Of a stretch of DNA of 64,000 nt, positions 26,851-38,264 are shown in pieces. The position numbers and the translations under genes are program-made. Within the stretch, counting starts at the first letter, position 1, and every line of letters begins with the position of its first letter. The notes under the pieces are model-generated. The model was not told the origin of the DNA. It searched no databases and saw only the letters and a program-made list of their open reading frames with translations. The stretch comes from Piromyces finnis (Eukaryota; Neocallimastigomycota; Neocallimastigomycetes; Neocallimastigales; Neocallimastigaceae): positions 52,648-116,647 of the forward strand of contig MCFH01000095.1 in assembly GCA_002104945.1 (NCBI GenBank), in the 5' to 3' direction.

Positions 26851-28534
26851 TTGATGTATTGAAAACTTTTAAAGATCAAGGTTTAAATAATAAAATTTTA
26901 CCATACACTTCTGATATAAATAACATAAGAGATAAGAAATAACCAACGAATAAGCATTTTTCACTCCCTATGCTTGATGAATGAGAGATCAACCAAGATA
27001 TTAGTATTGATGAAGTCAAGTCATCCATTCTCTTTACTTCATATTATAAAGCATCTGGTCCGGATGGTATTCCGATTGAATTTTACAAAACTTTAGTTCC
27101 TTCAAGTAATGATTCTAATAATACTACAGATAATAATTCTTCTGGTAATGACACTTCTAATAATGATGCTCATGGTTTAAATTTTATTCTTAAATTATTC
27201 AACCGTATTTGGGATGGAGACTTCCCCAGCTTATGGAATGAATCCAGTATTGTTTCTATTCCTAAAAAGGGAGATATGATAGGTTGTGATAACCATCGTG
27301 GTATATCACTTATTAATAATGGTATTAAGTTGATCTCGAAAATTGTCACCACTAGAATTTCAGAATATGGTCTTAAGAATAATTTCATTAAACCCGAACA
27401 ATCTGGTTTTCGAAAAAAGAAAATATTAGTCTTTTCATTTCAATCCAAGAAATAGGTCGTGGACGTCAATTTGATAATAAAGAGGCATGTTTGGCCTTTT
27501 TATATATCAAGAAAGCATACGATTCAGTTTCAATCGGTAATATTCTCTATAAATTAGATTGTTTAGGTAAGAGTTTATAATTTATCAAAAATTTATATTT
27601 AACATCTAAGACTAATATCAAATTATTTGGTCGATTCTCGGAATCCATTTGATAAGAATTTGTCCCTTAAACCAGTTATTAAATCTCTTAATAATAAGGT
27701 TTTGAAAGGACTTTTTTTTTTAGTCAGTAAATTTTTAAGAAATCCTAATATTCCTATTCCCTTCAAAAAGCTAGTACTGTACTTAACTTACAAGTGATCA
27801 GCAGAGTTTCATATTTTGTACCATTACTTGGATCCAACAAAGCTGTCCAAGATTTGCTCAGAAACATGTTAACAAAGGAATACGGTGGGCTGCAGGAGTT
27901 CATAAAACTGTATCGTTCATTACTCTATACACTTATTTCAAAAGATTTGAATATTCTTCCATTGTCAGTCAAATACACATTAGCTCATGTTAAATGTTTT
28001 AACAAGTGGAAAAACTCGAATTGTATTATCTCACACCTTGTCAACTACATTCCTAAATTTAGAAAATATACATGGTGCAAATCAAGTAGGACACTTGATA
28101 AAAAACTAAAGAAGCATGGAGATGTTAAAGCCGTCAAAAACTTTTATTGGAAAGATCTCAAAGGAAATTCAATCAAAGCTCAATAGTATGATGATAATAA
28201 ATTTATTGAAACTAAAGATTTTATTAAATTATGCTACAAGTATCCAGAGTTTGCCTATGGTTTCTACTAGCTATTGAATGCAAGAAGCGGATACAAGTTG
28301 GATGCTAGAGTTGCAAAAGCTGCTAAATTTATTGATCCAGTTTGTCCTAACTACTGCCCATGTTGCAAGAGTGGTGTTCAAAGTATTAAGCATTGATTAT
28401 TAGATTGTCCAATATTTAGAGATATCCGTATTAAACATTATAATTTCATAGTTCAACTATTAAATTTTTTCAATCAACGTAATTCCAGCAGTCCCATCAA
28501 TAACAATAAAAATGTTAATATCAGTAGAGATAGC

Positions 28535-28945
<411 letters not shown>

Positions 28946-29327
28946 AGCAGTAATAGTAATAGTGAAGATAATAATTCTAATTTAGATAGTTATTTAGTTA
29001 ATAATAATAATAGTTCTAATAATCTGATGAATATTAATATGTATGATTATTTTAGTATGTGCAATAAAATATTTAAATTCCTTCTTGGGGGAAGAAGTTT
29101 TAACAATATCATTCATAATTCAAGGGAATGGAAAAAACCTTGAAAGTGTTAGATTCAATCGGGCACTTGCGAAGAAATACCATTCTTGACGGTAACCCAG
29201 GAACTTCTGACCAAAATCATACCTTTTGTTACTGGTTAGGAATGATCAATGTTTAAAAGGTTTGACGCAACAGCTAAGAGCATCAAAGCTGAAGAAACAG
29301 TAAGACAGGCCAGGAGGACCAGCGTAA

Positions 29328-29392
29328 TCAATGGAGATCATAATTTTGTCCCATGCCAAAATTTTTGATATTTGGTTCGGTGTTCCATTGGA
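29328..29392 (+). ncRNA. LINE 3' UTR stem-loop, second copy
   Basis: CAATGGA pairs with TCCATTG, enclosing GATCATAATTTTG and the partner CAAAATTTTTGAT. It is the counterpart of 4727-4789, with the outer stem still paired despite base changes. Confidence 0.5.
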
Positions 29393-29639
29393 AGTCAAAT
29401 ACAATTATTCTACTTTAGTATAATCGTAGCTTTCTTACTCTAATTACTAGAATATATTATGCCCAATTTTTATTCAATTGTATTTATTTAAACATATTTA
29501 TTTAATTTTTATTTTTTTTATTTTTATTTTTTTATAGCATGTATTATAATTTTAATAAAGTTTAAAAAATATTTAATATCGTTAAAAAAAAAAAAAAGTC
29601 ATTTATTTCATGCAATGTTTTGAGTTTCAAATATATAAA

Positions 29640-30540
29640 AATGTAACATTACAAATAACAATAGGAAAACCTATCATCAAGCATTTGAAGTTATTTATAA
29701 TGACATCAACTCTAAAATTGTCAGTATCTTTGACAGGGAGTTAGTTCCTTTTTTTTTTATTATTTTTAATCAGATATAGTTTCTAAATTAGATGAAAGAG
29801 TATGCTTCCATATACAAAATCCAAGTTATATACTTAAAGAATGAAAATCCTCACACCGATACTCACGAAAATTCGTATGCTTAAACAGAAAATGAAGAGC
29901 TTTCTCCTACAATAAGTAATAGTAGTAAAGTAATGGATGCTACTAATTGGAGTAAATATGAGGAAACATCCTATATTGAGGGAATAGAGTTGAATGGACA
30001 GAAAGGATTACAAAAATGCAAAACAATATTATATATATATATATATATAATATTGTTATGTAAACATGTGAAAAAATTTATGTTCCTTGCAATGTTGTTA
30101 ATACTATTACCAATATAATTTGTATTACTACCAAAATAATCTTACAAATACCATTTGTATATAACTCCTATTATTTCACCAATCACATCCACTACAAGTA
30201 GTATAATTAGTATTACTACAAAATCTATTGATATACAAACTTATTCCTTTAACATCTGAAAGTATTCAAAAATGGAAATTCAATTATTTTTTTTTTATTA
30301 AATATTATAAAGTTAGAAACATACGAATCTTTTGATATGAGAATATCAAACAGGGACTATACATAGTTTGTTACTTCAACTACAAATCCTTCCTATCTTT
30401 ATTTGAAAGTGATTCAAAAAAAATATTTAGAAATCCAATATATTATTATTTGAATGTAGATAACTTTGTTCATAATAAAAATAACAACTATAATAGTTGT
30501 AAAACAAATAATAATACTAATAATGTGTAAATCTATGATA
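29640..30540 (+). pseudogene. Broken gene, unknown, possibly a membrane protein
   Basis: Coding-like pieces are YHQAFEVIYNDINSKIVSI (near 29680), SDIVSKLDERVCFHIQNPS (near 29770), and then an acidic frame through TNWSKYEETSYIEGIELNG (29940-30000). Next come a hydrophobic stretch (FLAMLLILLPI near 30090) and Thr/Ser/Ile-rich pieces. Stops and frame shifts separate them. The order could be a cytosolic part, one helix and a Thr/Ser-rich outer part, but this is a guess. Confidence 0.4.
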
Positions 30541-32700
30541 ATAATGATTTTATATAAATTTTAATCAATATATTTTTATATCTAATATTATTTTTAAAAG
30601 TTTTGTTTTGTGTTACAATTAAAAACTTTCCGTTTAAACAATTTTAAATTTGAAGAAGCCGTTAAAGATTTATATTAAAATTTCCAAATATGGAAAGTAG
30701 CTTCACATCATACGAATAAATTAATAATTTTATTTTCCGTGTTTTTTTTTTAAAGATATCTTTTTAAATAAATAAATGAAAAGAAACATCTCTTTATTAT
30801 TAAGGATACCTTTCTTTTTTTAAGAGTATATTTTTATTTTAATGGAAGGAAAGAATATACTATTTTATTAGTATTCCTATTTTATAAACTAGAGTAAATT
30901 TTATTTTTTATAATTCCAAAAAAAAAAAAAAGATGTGTATCAATTTGAAACCAATTTAAAGTTAAAGTATTAATAATATTTATATTTCAAAAAATTAAAA
31001 CACAGATCAAAAATATTGCTTTAATTTTTAAAAAAAAATATATATATAAATATATAAAAATAAAAATAATAACAATAGTAATAGCAATTAAAACAATAAT
31101 AATTAGAATAATGAATAATAGTTATAATTAAAATAATTAAAACATTCATAATTAGATTTTTATCCATTCAAAAACACAACAATATAAAATAACTATATCA
31201 TAATGGAAATTTATTCATTTTATGATTATATCTTTAATCAATATTATATTTCTTCTTTTTTTAAAAAAAAAAAACTATCAATCTTTTTTTTTGTCAGGGT
31301 AATAAAAAATAAAAAATCACCATATTCCTATTTTTTTATGGCTAAAAAAGTATGGTCATTTTCATAAATATAAAGTTATTATTGTTTCTATTGTTTCTAT
31401 TTCCCTTTTACTATTATTTATTAATTATTATTTATATTATTTTTTTTAATAATATTAATATATTAATAATATATAATGTCAATTTATTTAATTAAATTGG
31501 ATTTAATTACAATTTTATAAACATTTTTTGAAATTTAATTTTAATTAAATTTTTTTAATTATATTATATTTTATATATATTACATTATACTTTTAATATA
31601 AATAAAAAATAGAAGATTCGAAATAGAATATTTTATTTGTAACACAATTATTAACAATTTATTTTCTTTAAAGATCTCCACAATGAAGAATTAATTAAAA
31701 ATTTAATATTATTCAAATTAAATTTAATAATAATTAAGTTTTATTATTATTTAAAGTTATGTTCCTGTTAATGTTTTTATAATAAATAAAATTTAATTTT
31801 TAAATTAATTAAATTAATTTTTTATTTGTTGGTTTAAGAAATAAAAAAAAAAAGGCAGCAATCAATATCAAAAGTTTAAAAAAAATAAATTATATAACTA
31901 TATATACTATGATAATATGTGTTATTTTTGAAAGTTTTTATGTAGAATCAAAAGGTTTTTTATTTTTGAAAGGTTTTATGTAGAATCAAAAGGTTTTTTA
32001 TTTTTGAAAGGCTTTTATATTATAGACTTTGTATAAAAAACATTTTATACAAGATCTATGATATAAAATGTTTTTTAGTAGAAATTATAAAATAATTTAT
32101 TTAAATAGAAAAGATGTCATTTTCTGTTTATTCTACACAATAATGCTTAATACTTCTTACAACCTTTTCACTGCATATAAAGGATATACAAAATTTAAAA
32201 AAATTTCTATACATTTTAAACCCACAAATATTTCTACTATTCCCTACACTATAATAAAACTTTTATTAAAAAGTTTTATTAGGAAAAGTTTTTTTTTAAA
32301 ATATTTAATATATACTTTATTATTTATTTTACAAATCCTTTTTTTTCTATTTATTTAGTTAAAAAAAGGTAAATTATTAAGTATGAACAATTATTTTTAT
32401 ATCTATTCAATAGATATAGAAAAATAATTTTATATTTATATATATATAATGATAATGAGGATAAATATAAAAGTTTTATATAAACATATTAAATGGTATT
32501 ATTGATTAAATACATGATTTTTTTTTTATTTCTTTAAAGAAAAATAGTTTAAAATAAATACTGAATAATATTTAATAAATAATGATGACCATGTATTTAT
32601 TTAAAACTATTATCTTTTTTTAATTATTCTTTTTTTTTTTTTTTTTTAATTTTCTCTCCTAAAAAAATAGAATATACTAAAATTTCCAATATTAGAAAAT
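30541..32700. other. Gene-free A/T-rich region
   Basis: No supported gene. It contains a 38-bp tandem repeat (31922-32012). From about 32262 it contains the 3' flank shared by all three secreted-protein genes (TTTTATTAGGAAAAGTTT, then AAATTATTAAGTATGAAC), which probably includes the terminator of the gene at 32701. The open frame at 32068-32358 overlaps this flank and looks spurious. Confidence 0.6.
31922..32012 (+). repeat. 38-bp tandem repeat, about 2.4 copies
   Basis: ATTTTTGAAAG recurs at 31924, 31962 and 32000, with TATGTAGAATCAAAAGG between copies. Confidence 0.85.
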
Positions 32701-33720
32701 TTAAGCTTGGACACCAGCTCTGTTTCTAACTAACCAACTGTAGAAGTTTTCAGTAGCATAAGTTTCACCAGAATAGTTGTATTCATTAATGTAAATAATC
32801 CAGTTTCTTGGATCAGGATATTTAGTACCACTACTATATTTGGATTCAATGACCTTACTTTGTTCATCAGAAGTCTTATAAATGGTTCTGTAACTGGAGT
32901 TTTTGGAAAAGGAAGTGTTAATAATGTCAACATTGTACCACTTCTTGTTAGTTTTAGTATTAAATCTAGTGTAAACATAGTTCCAACTGTAGTAACCGTT
33001 GTCACCACCAACATGAACATCATTGTATTGGTAACCCATGTTACGAGCAAGAATACGGAAAGCTCTAGCAATACCATTAGTGCTACCAGACTTTAAAGCT
33101 AAAACAACAGCAACATTGTCTTTGTAGGCAACCTTATCATTAACACCAAAGTTTTCCTTAACCTTGACAGCAAGATTAAATAAATCCTTGTTGAAATCGT
33201 AAGGAGTAGCATTAGTGTAATCCTTACCAATTGGTAAATTCCATTGATTAAGTAATTTCTTAGCATAGTCATTAACTAAATTTGGAACACCCTTACCAGA
33301 AAAGTTAATATAAGTGTTAAGGCCATCAAAAGCACCAGCATCAGCGGTAACCTTGTCAGTATCTAATTGAAGAGATCTAAGGTTCTTAGCATTGTAGAAA
33401 GCACTTGGAGAAATATTAATAGATTCAATAAATCTATCGTTGGTGTAGGCATCCTTTTCATTAACAACAATAGTTCTAGCATCACTGTGAGAGAAGGCAG
33501 CAGTACCAATTTGGTTGACGTAATATCTTTTTCCATTGTAGACAACATATGGATTAACAGAGAAAGATGTTCTTTTTTCGTTAACAACACCAGTAATGGT
33601 AGCCTTCATGTTGTCATCAGAAAGCCAGTAACGGAAAACACCATCACTGAAGTTGATTGGAATACTTAAAACAGCGCTAACGCTAAGGAGAGCAAAACTA
33701 AATAAACTGAAAAGTTTCAT
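32701..33720 (-). CDS. Secreted BspA-like / transglutaminase-like protein, copy 1
   Basis: 339 residues from the ATG at 33720. An ATG seven codons upstream only adds MKKKKVK from an A-run, whereas 33720 starts a typical signal peptide (MKLFSLFSFALLSVSAV). After it come BspA-like repeat units (IGTAAFSHSDARTIVV; SPSAFYNAKNLRSLQL; AGAFDGL) and then a transglutaminase-like fold: a helix RAFRILARNMGY, then DNGYYSWNYV and KKWYNVDI. The expected GxC..GYA is SGSTNGIA and HAWN is YSWN, so catalytic Cys and His are absent and only the Asp remains. Likely an exported non-enzymatic surface or binding protein. It shares its C-terminal SWLVRNRAGVQA and 3' flank with the next two genes, which are its tandem paralogs. 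Confidence 0.85.
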   Translation of the reverse strand: MKLFSLFSFALLSVSAVLSIPINFSDGVFRYWLSDDNMKATITGVVNEKRTSFSVNPYVVYNGKRYYVNQIGTAAFSHSDARTIVVNEKDAYTNDRFIESINISPSAFYNAKNLRSLQLDTDKVTADAGAFDGLNTYINFSGKGVPNLVNDYAKKLLNQWNLPIGKDYTNATPYDFNKDLFNLAVKVKENFGVNDKVAYKDNVAVVLALKSGSTNGIARAFRILARNMGYQYNDVHVGGDNGYYSWNYVYTRFNTKTNKKWYNVDIINTSFSKNSSYRTIYKTSDEQSKVIESKYSSGTKYPDPRNWIIYINEYNYSGETYATENFYSWLVRNRAGVQA

Positions 33721-35379
33721 TTTTACTTTTTTTTTTTTCAAAAAAAATTACTATTATACAATAATAATTTCGTTGTAAAGTTTAAAAAATACATAAATTT
33801 TAAGTTTATTTATATTTTTTTTTAATGTTAGATTTTTAATTTAGTAATTTATATTTAATTTAAAAATAATAAATGAATAAATTAATTTATAATAATAATT
33901 AAGATTATTATTATCCATTTTAGAAATTTGAAATTCTTTCTAATTTTTATAATAAATAAAGTTTGGGTTTTAGAATATTAAATAAATTAATTTTTTTAAT
34001 AACAATTTTGTTACATTTAAAAACAATAATAATATTAAATAATAGAAAAAAAATTTAATAAAAAAATTAAAAAAGTTTAATTATTAAAAAAAAAAAAAAT
34101 TAATTAATTCAATAAAGTTTATATTATTATACTAATAATACTAATAATAATACTTTATAATACTTTTTACTATTTAATAATATTATTATCTAATGCGTTA
34201 TTTAACCATAATAATACTTTCTACGATTTAATACTAACTACTATTTAATAATAAATGCTTTAAAGTTTTAATTCAATACATTGTATTAAATGGTTTTAGT
34301 ATTATTATCAAGTATTAAATTGATGTATACTTTTATTTTAATACAATAATAATAATAATAATAATAATAATATACCTAATTATTTTCTATTTATATTGTT
34401 ATTAGAATTATAATTAGTACTGCCATCCATCTTTTTTTTTTTTAATAAAATCAAAGTATACTTTTGTTATTCCCACTTTTTTAAATCAAAAGAATTTGAC
34501 ATTCCTTCATTTCTTTTACGATTTAAATATCTTTTTTAATATGAAAATGAAAATGTGTTGTGTTGTTGTGTTTATTAAATAAAATGCAGTTTCTTTTTTT
34601 TTTTTTGAACTTTTTAATTAAAATTAAAAATTAAATTTAATATAAAAGAAAACACAAAATGAATAAAAAGTGGGAAATTTTTAATGAAAAGAAAGAGAAA
34701 AATAAAAAAATTGCTATTGATACTTGACAAAAAATTTAAATATAAATTAGTAAAAAAAAAAAAAAAGGAAAAGAAATAATAATGATAATAAGGATAATCA
34801 CTTTTATCCAAAAAATTACCATAATAAAAAAATTCCTTTTTTTTTTTGGTTGTGGTCCATTTTTGGCCAAAAAGTTAATTTTTCCCAGTAAAAAGGTTAG
34901 GTTAGTTCAAAACATAAATACTATCCTCTAACAACTATAATATCTTTTTTTCACTTGTACTCTTTGGGCACTAATTTTTAATTAGCCCATTTTTAAAATA
35001 TATAAAATAATAAAAAAAGAAAACTATACACACAAACTTTTATTCAAAAGTTTTATTAGGAAAAGTTTTTTTTTTAAATATTTAATATATACTTTATTAT
35101 TTATTTCATAAATTCTTTTTTTTTTTCTATCTATTTAGTTAAAAAAAAAAAAAAAGGTAAATTATTAAGTATGAACAATTATTTTTATATCTATTCAATA
35201 GATATAGAAAAATAATTTTATATTTATAGATAAATATATGGTTTTAATAAGATATATAATATTTTTTTAATGTTACATGTTACATAGTTATAATTAAATA
35301 CATTTATGATAATTTTATTTTTAATAATTTTTTTCTTTGTCTCCTTATAAAAATACTAAAATTTCCAATATTAGAAAAT
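33721..35379. other. Intergenic between paralogs 1 and 2
   Basis: A/T-rich. It holds the promoter side of copy 1, an (AAT)n tract at about 34347-34373 and, from 34991, the 3' flank of copy 2. No gene is seen; the minus-strand frame at 34614-34811 is Phe-rich noise. Confidence 0.6.
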
Positions 35380-36442
35380 TTAAGCTTGGACACCAGCTCT
35401 GTTTCTAACTAACCAACTGTAGAAGTTTTCAGTAATTTGGTCAGAGTAAAGCTTTTCACCGTAGTAACCGTATTCGTTAACGTAGATAATCCAGTTATCA
35501 ACATTAGCATATGGACTGTCATTACCGAATTTAGAAGCAATAAACATTCTTTGACTGTACTTGGTTCTGAAAATGGAATTAACACTAGAGTTCTTGTTGA
35601 AGTTAGTGTTAAGAATATCAACATTGTACCACTTCTTGTTACTGTTATCATCTAATCTGGTGTAAACGTAGTTCCAGTTGTAGTAACCGTTGTCACCACC
35701 AACATGAACATCATTGTATTTGTAACCCATAGTACGAGCAAGCATACGGAAAGCTCTAGCAATACCAGTGTTACCACCACTCTTTAAAGCTAAGACAACA
35801 GCAACATTATCTTTAGCAGCAACTTTATCATAGTGAGAGAAGTTTTCCTTAACCTTGACAGCAAGTTTAAATAAATCCTTGTTGAAAGTGTAAGCACTAA
35901 CATTAGTGTAATCCTTACCAACTGGTAAATTCCACTTTTGAAGTAACTTCTTAGAATAGTCTTCAACTAAACTTGGAACACCCTTACCAGAAAAAGTAGC
36001 GTACTTGGTAAGACCATCAAAAGCATCAACATCAGCGAAAACATGACCAACATTTAATATAATATCCTTAAGATATGGAGCATTTTCAAAACACTTGCTG
36101 GCAAAAGTAATTTGATCATCATGGTTAATAGTAATACTTCTGACCATACTACCATCAAAAGCATTTGAACCAATCTTTTCAAGAACATATTTGTAACTAC
36201 CATTTCTGGATTGAGCATATGGACCAATAGAGTATTGATCCATGTTCTTGTCTCTGACACTAACAAGAGTAGCCTTGTTGTTCTTAAGAGAGTAGCAGAA
36301 AGCTATATCACAGAAATCATAGGCTGGAGCACTGAAGACAGCACTGACGCTGAGGAGAGCAAAAGATAATAAACTAAAAAGTTTCATTTTTTTTTTTTTT
36401 TAGATACTATTTATTATTATTAATTAATAATAATTTTGTTGT
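34991..36442. repeat. Segmental duplication, unit A
   Basis: A unit of about 1.45 kb covering one whole gene plus its 3' and short 5' flanks. It is nearly identical to 36815-38264, differing mainly in homopolymer length and one silent base in the signal-peptide codons. Confidence 0.92.
35380..36387 (-). CDS. Secreted BspA-like / transglutaminase-like protein, copy 2
   Basis: 335 residues. A signal peptide (MKLFSLLSFALLSVSAVFSA) is followed by BspA-like units at about 67-128 (KIGSNAFDGS; CFENAPYLKDIIL; DAFDGL), a spacer, and a transglutaminase-like fold at about 175-262. By alignment with the core motif, the catalytic Cys is Asn206 (SGGNTGIA), the His is Tyr236 (YNWN), and the Asp is kept (Asp257 in KKWYNVDI). 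It has Cys at 26, 31 and 99, which copy 1 lacks. Its protein is identical to copy 3. The shared flanks suggest the same promoter and regulation as copy 3. Function is unknown; an extracellular binding role is inferred. Confidence 0.87.
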   Translation of the reverse strand: MKLFSLLSFALLSVSAVFSAPAYDFCDIAFCYSLKNNKATLVSVRDKNMDQYSIGPYAQSRNGSYKYVLEKIGSNAFDGSMVRSITINHDDQITFASKCFENAPYLKDIILNVGHVFADVDAFDGLTKYATFSGKGVPSLVEDYSKKLLQKWNLPVGKDYTNVSAYTFNKDLFKLAVKVKENFSHYDKVAAKDNVAVVLALKSGGNTGIARAFRMLARTMGYKYNDVHVGGDNGYYNWNYVYTRLDDNSNKKWYNVDILNTNFNKNSSVNSIFRTKYSQRMFIASKFGNDSPYANVDNWIIYVNEYGYYGEKLYSDQITENFYSWLVRNRAGVQA

Positions 36443-36814
36443 AAAGAAAATAAAAAATTTGGGAAATTTTCTGATGTATTTATACTTTTCTTTTTCTCCA
36501 TAATTATCATTATTAGTTTCAATAATGACTTTTTTATAATAAATAAAGTTTGACATTTAATTAAAAAATTTAATATAATTTTTTTTTTTGTATTGTACAT
36601 AATATTATAATTACCTTTATACCTTGCTAAAAGTTTATTGGCTACTTTTTTTAAAAATAAAAATGAAGAAAGTGTTATATTATTCATTTCACCATATAGT
36701 ATTATAGTATCATAAAGAATATTTCATTAGTAATTCTTTCAATTACATGTAAATGTTACCTATATTACAACTACCATTTTTATTTTCTATAAAAAATCTT
36801 TTTTAATTATTCAC

Positions 36815-38264
36815 TTTTAAAATATATAAAATAATAAAAAAAGAAAACTATACACACAAACTTTTATTCAAAAGTTTTATTAGGAAAAGTTTTTTTTTTT
36901 AAATATTTAATATATACTTTATTATTTATTTCATAAATTCTTTTTTTTTTTCTATCTATTTAGTTAAAAAAAAAAAAAAAGGTAAATTATTAAGTATGAA
37001 CAATTATTTTTATATCTATTCAATAGATATAGAAAAATAATTTTATATTTATAGATAAATATATGGTTTTAATAAGATATATAATATTTTTTTAATGTTA
37101 CATGTTACATAGTTATAATTAAATACATTTATGATAATTTTATTTTTAATAATTTTTTTCTTTGTCTCCTTATAAAAATACTAAAATTTCCAATATTAGA
37201 AAATTTAAGCTTGGACACCAGCTCTGTTTCTAACTAACCAACTGTAGAAGTTTTCAGTAATTTGGTCAGAGTAAAGCTTTTCACCGTAGTAACCGTATTC
37301 GTTAACGTAGATAATCCAGTTATCAACATTAGCATATGGACTGTCATTACCGAATTTAGAAGCAATAAACATTCTTTGACTGTACTTGGTTCTGAAAATG
37401 GAATTAACACTAGAGTTCTTGTTGAAGTTAGTGTTAAGAATATCAACATTGTACCACTTCTTGTTACTGTTATCATCTAATCTGGTGTAAACGTAGTTCC
37501 AGTTGTAGTAACCGTTGTCACCACCAACATGAACATCATTGTATTTGTAACCCATAGTACGAGCAAGCATACGGAAAGCTCTAGCAATACCAGTGTTACC
37601 ACCACTCTTTAAAGCTAAGACAACAGCAACATTATCTTTAGCAGCAACTTTATCATAGTGAGAGAAGTTTTCCTTAACCTTGACAGCAAGTTTAAATAAA
37701 TCCTTGTTGAAAGTGTAAGCACTAACATTAGTGTAATCCTTACCAACTGGTAAATTCCACTTTTGAAGTAACTTCTTAGAATAGTCTTCAACTAAACTTG
37801 GAACACCCTTACCAGAAAAAGTAGCGTACTTGGTAAGACCATCAAAAGCATCAACATCAGCGAAAACATGACCAACATTTAATATAATATCCTTAAGATA
37901 TGGAGCATTTTCAAAACACTTGCTGGCAAAAGTAATTTGATCATCATGGTTAATAGTAATACTTCTGACCATACTACCATCAAAAGCATTTGAACCAATC
38001 TTTTCAAGAACATATTTGTAACTACCATTTCTGGATTGAGCATATGGACCAATAGAGTATTGATCCATGTTCTTGTCTCTGACACTAACAAGAGTAGCCT
38101 TGTTGTTCTTAAGAGAGTAGCAGAAAGCTATATCACAGAAATCATAGGCTGGAGCACTGAAAACAGCACTGACGCTGAGGAGAGCAAAAGATAATAAACT
38201 AAAAAGTTTCATTTTTTTTTTTTAGATACTATTTATTATTATTAATTAATAATAATTTTGTTGT
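36815..38264. repeat. Segmental duplication, unit B
   Basis: Partner of 34991-36442, offset by about 1824 bp in direct orientation. Outside the unit, upstream sequences diverge at once (GTTGT followed by TAAAAA here, AAAGAA in the other). Confidence 0.92.
37205..38212 (-). CDS. Secreted BspA-like / transglutaminase-like protein, copy 3
   Basis: 335 residues with the same amino-acid sequence as the gene at 35380-36387: signal peptide, BspA-like units, and a transglutaminase-like fold lacking Cys and His. The coding DNA differs by a single silent base that I could see (near 38161, a Phe-preceding Val codon). Recent tandem duplication or gene conversion explains this. An assembly artefact is possible but less likely, because the upstream flanks differ. 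Confidence 0.87.
   Translation of the reverse strand: MKLFSLLSFALLSVSAVFSAPAYDFCDIAFCYSLKNNKATLVSVRDKNMDQYSIGPYAQSRNGSYKYVLEKIGSNAFDGSMVRSITINHDDQITFASKCFENAPYLKDIILNVGHVFADVDAFDGLTKYATFSGKGVPSLVEDYSKKLLQKWNLPVGKDYTNVSAYTFNKDLFKLAVKVKENFSHYDKVAAKDNVAVVLALKSGGNTGIARAFRMLARTMGYKYNDVHVGGDNGYYNWNYVYTRLDDNSNKKWYNVDILNTNFNKNSSVNSIFRTKYSQRMFIASKFGNDSPYANVDNWIIYVNEYGYYGEKLYSDQITENFYSWLVRNRAGVQA

Noticed and set aside
32068-32358. 96-codon plus-strand frame
   Set aside because: Overlaps the 3' flank repeated after all three secreted-protein genes, and the frame is not kept in the other copies.
35409-38091. Several frames of 70-80 codons inside the secreted-protein genes
   Set aside because: Repeated identically in both duplicates only because the DNA is duplicated; they are shadows of the real frame.
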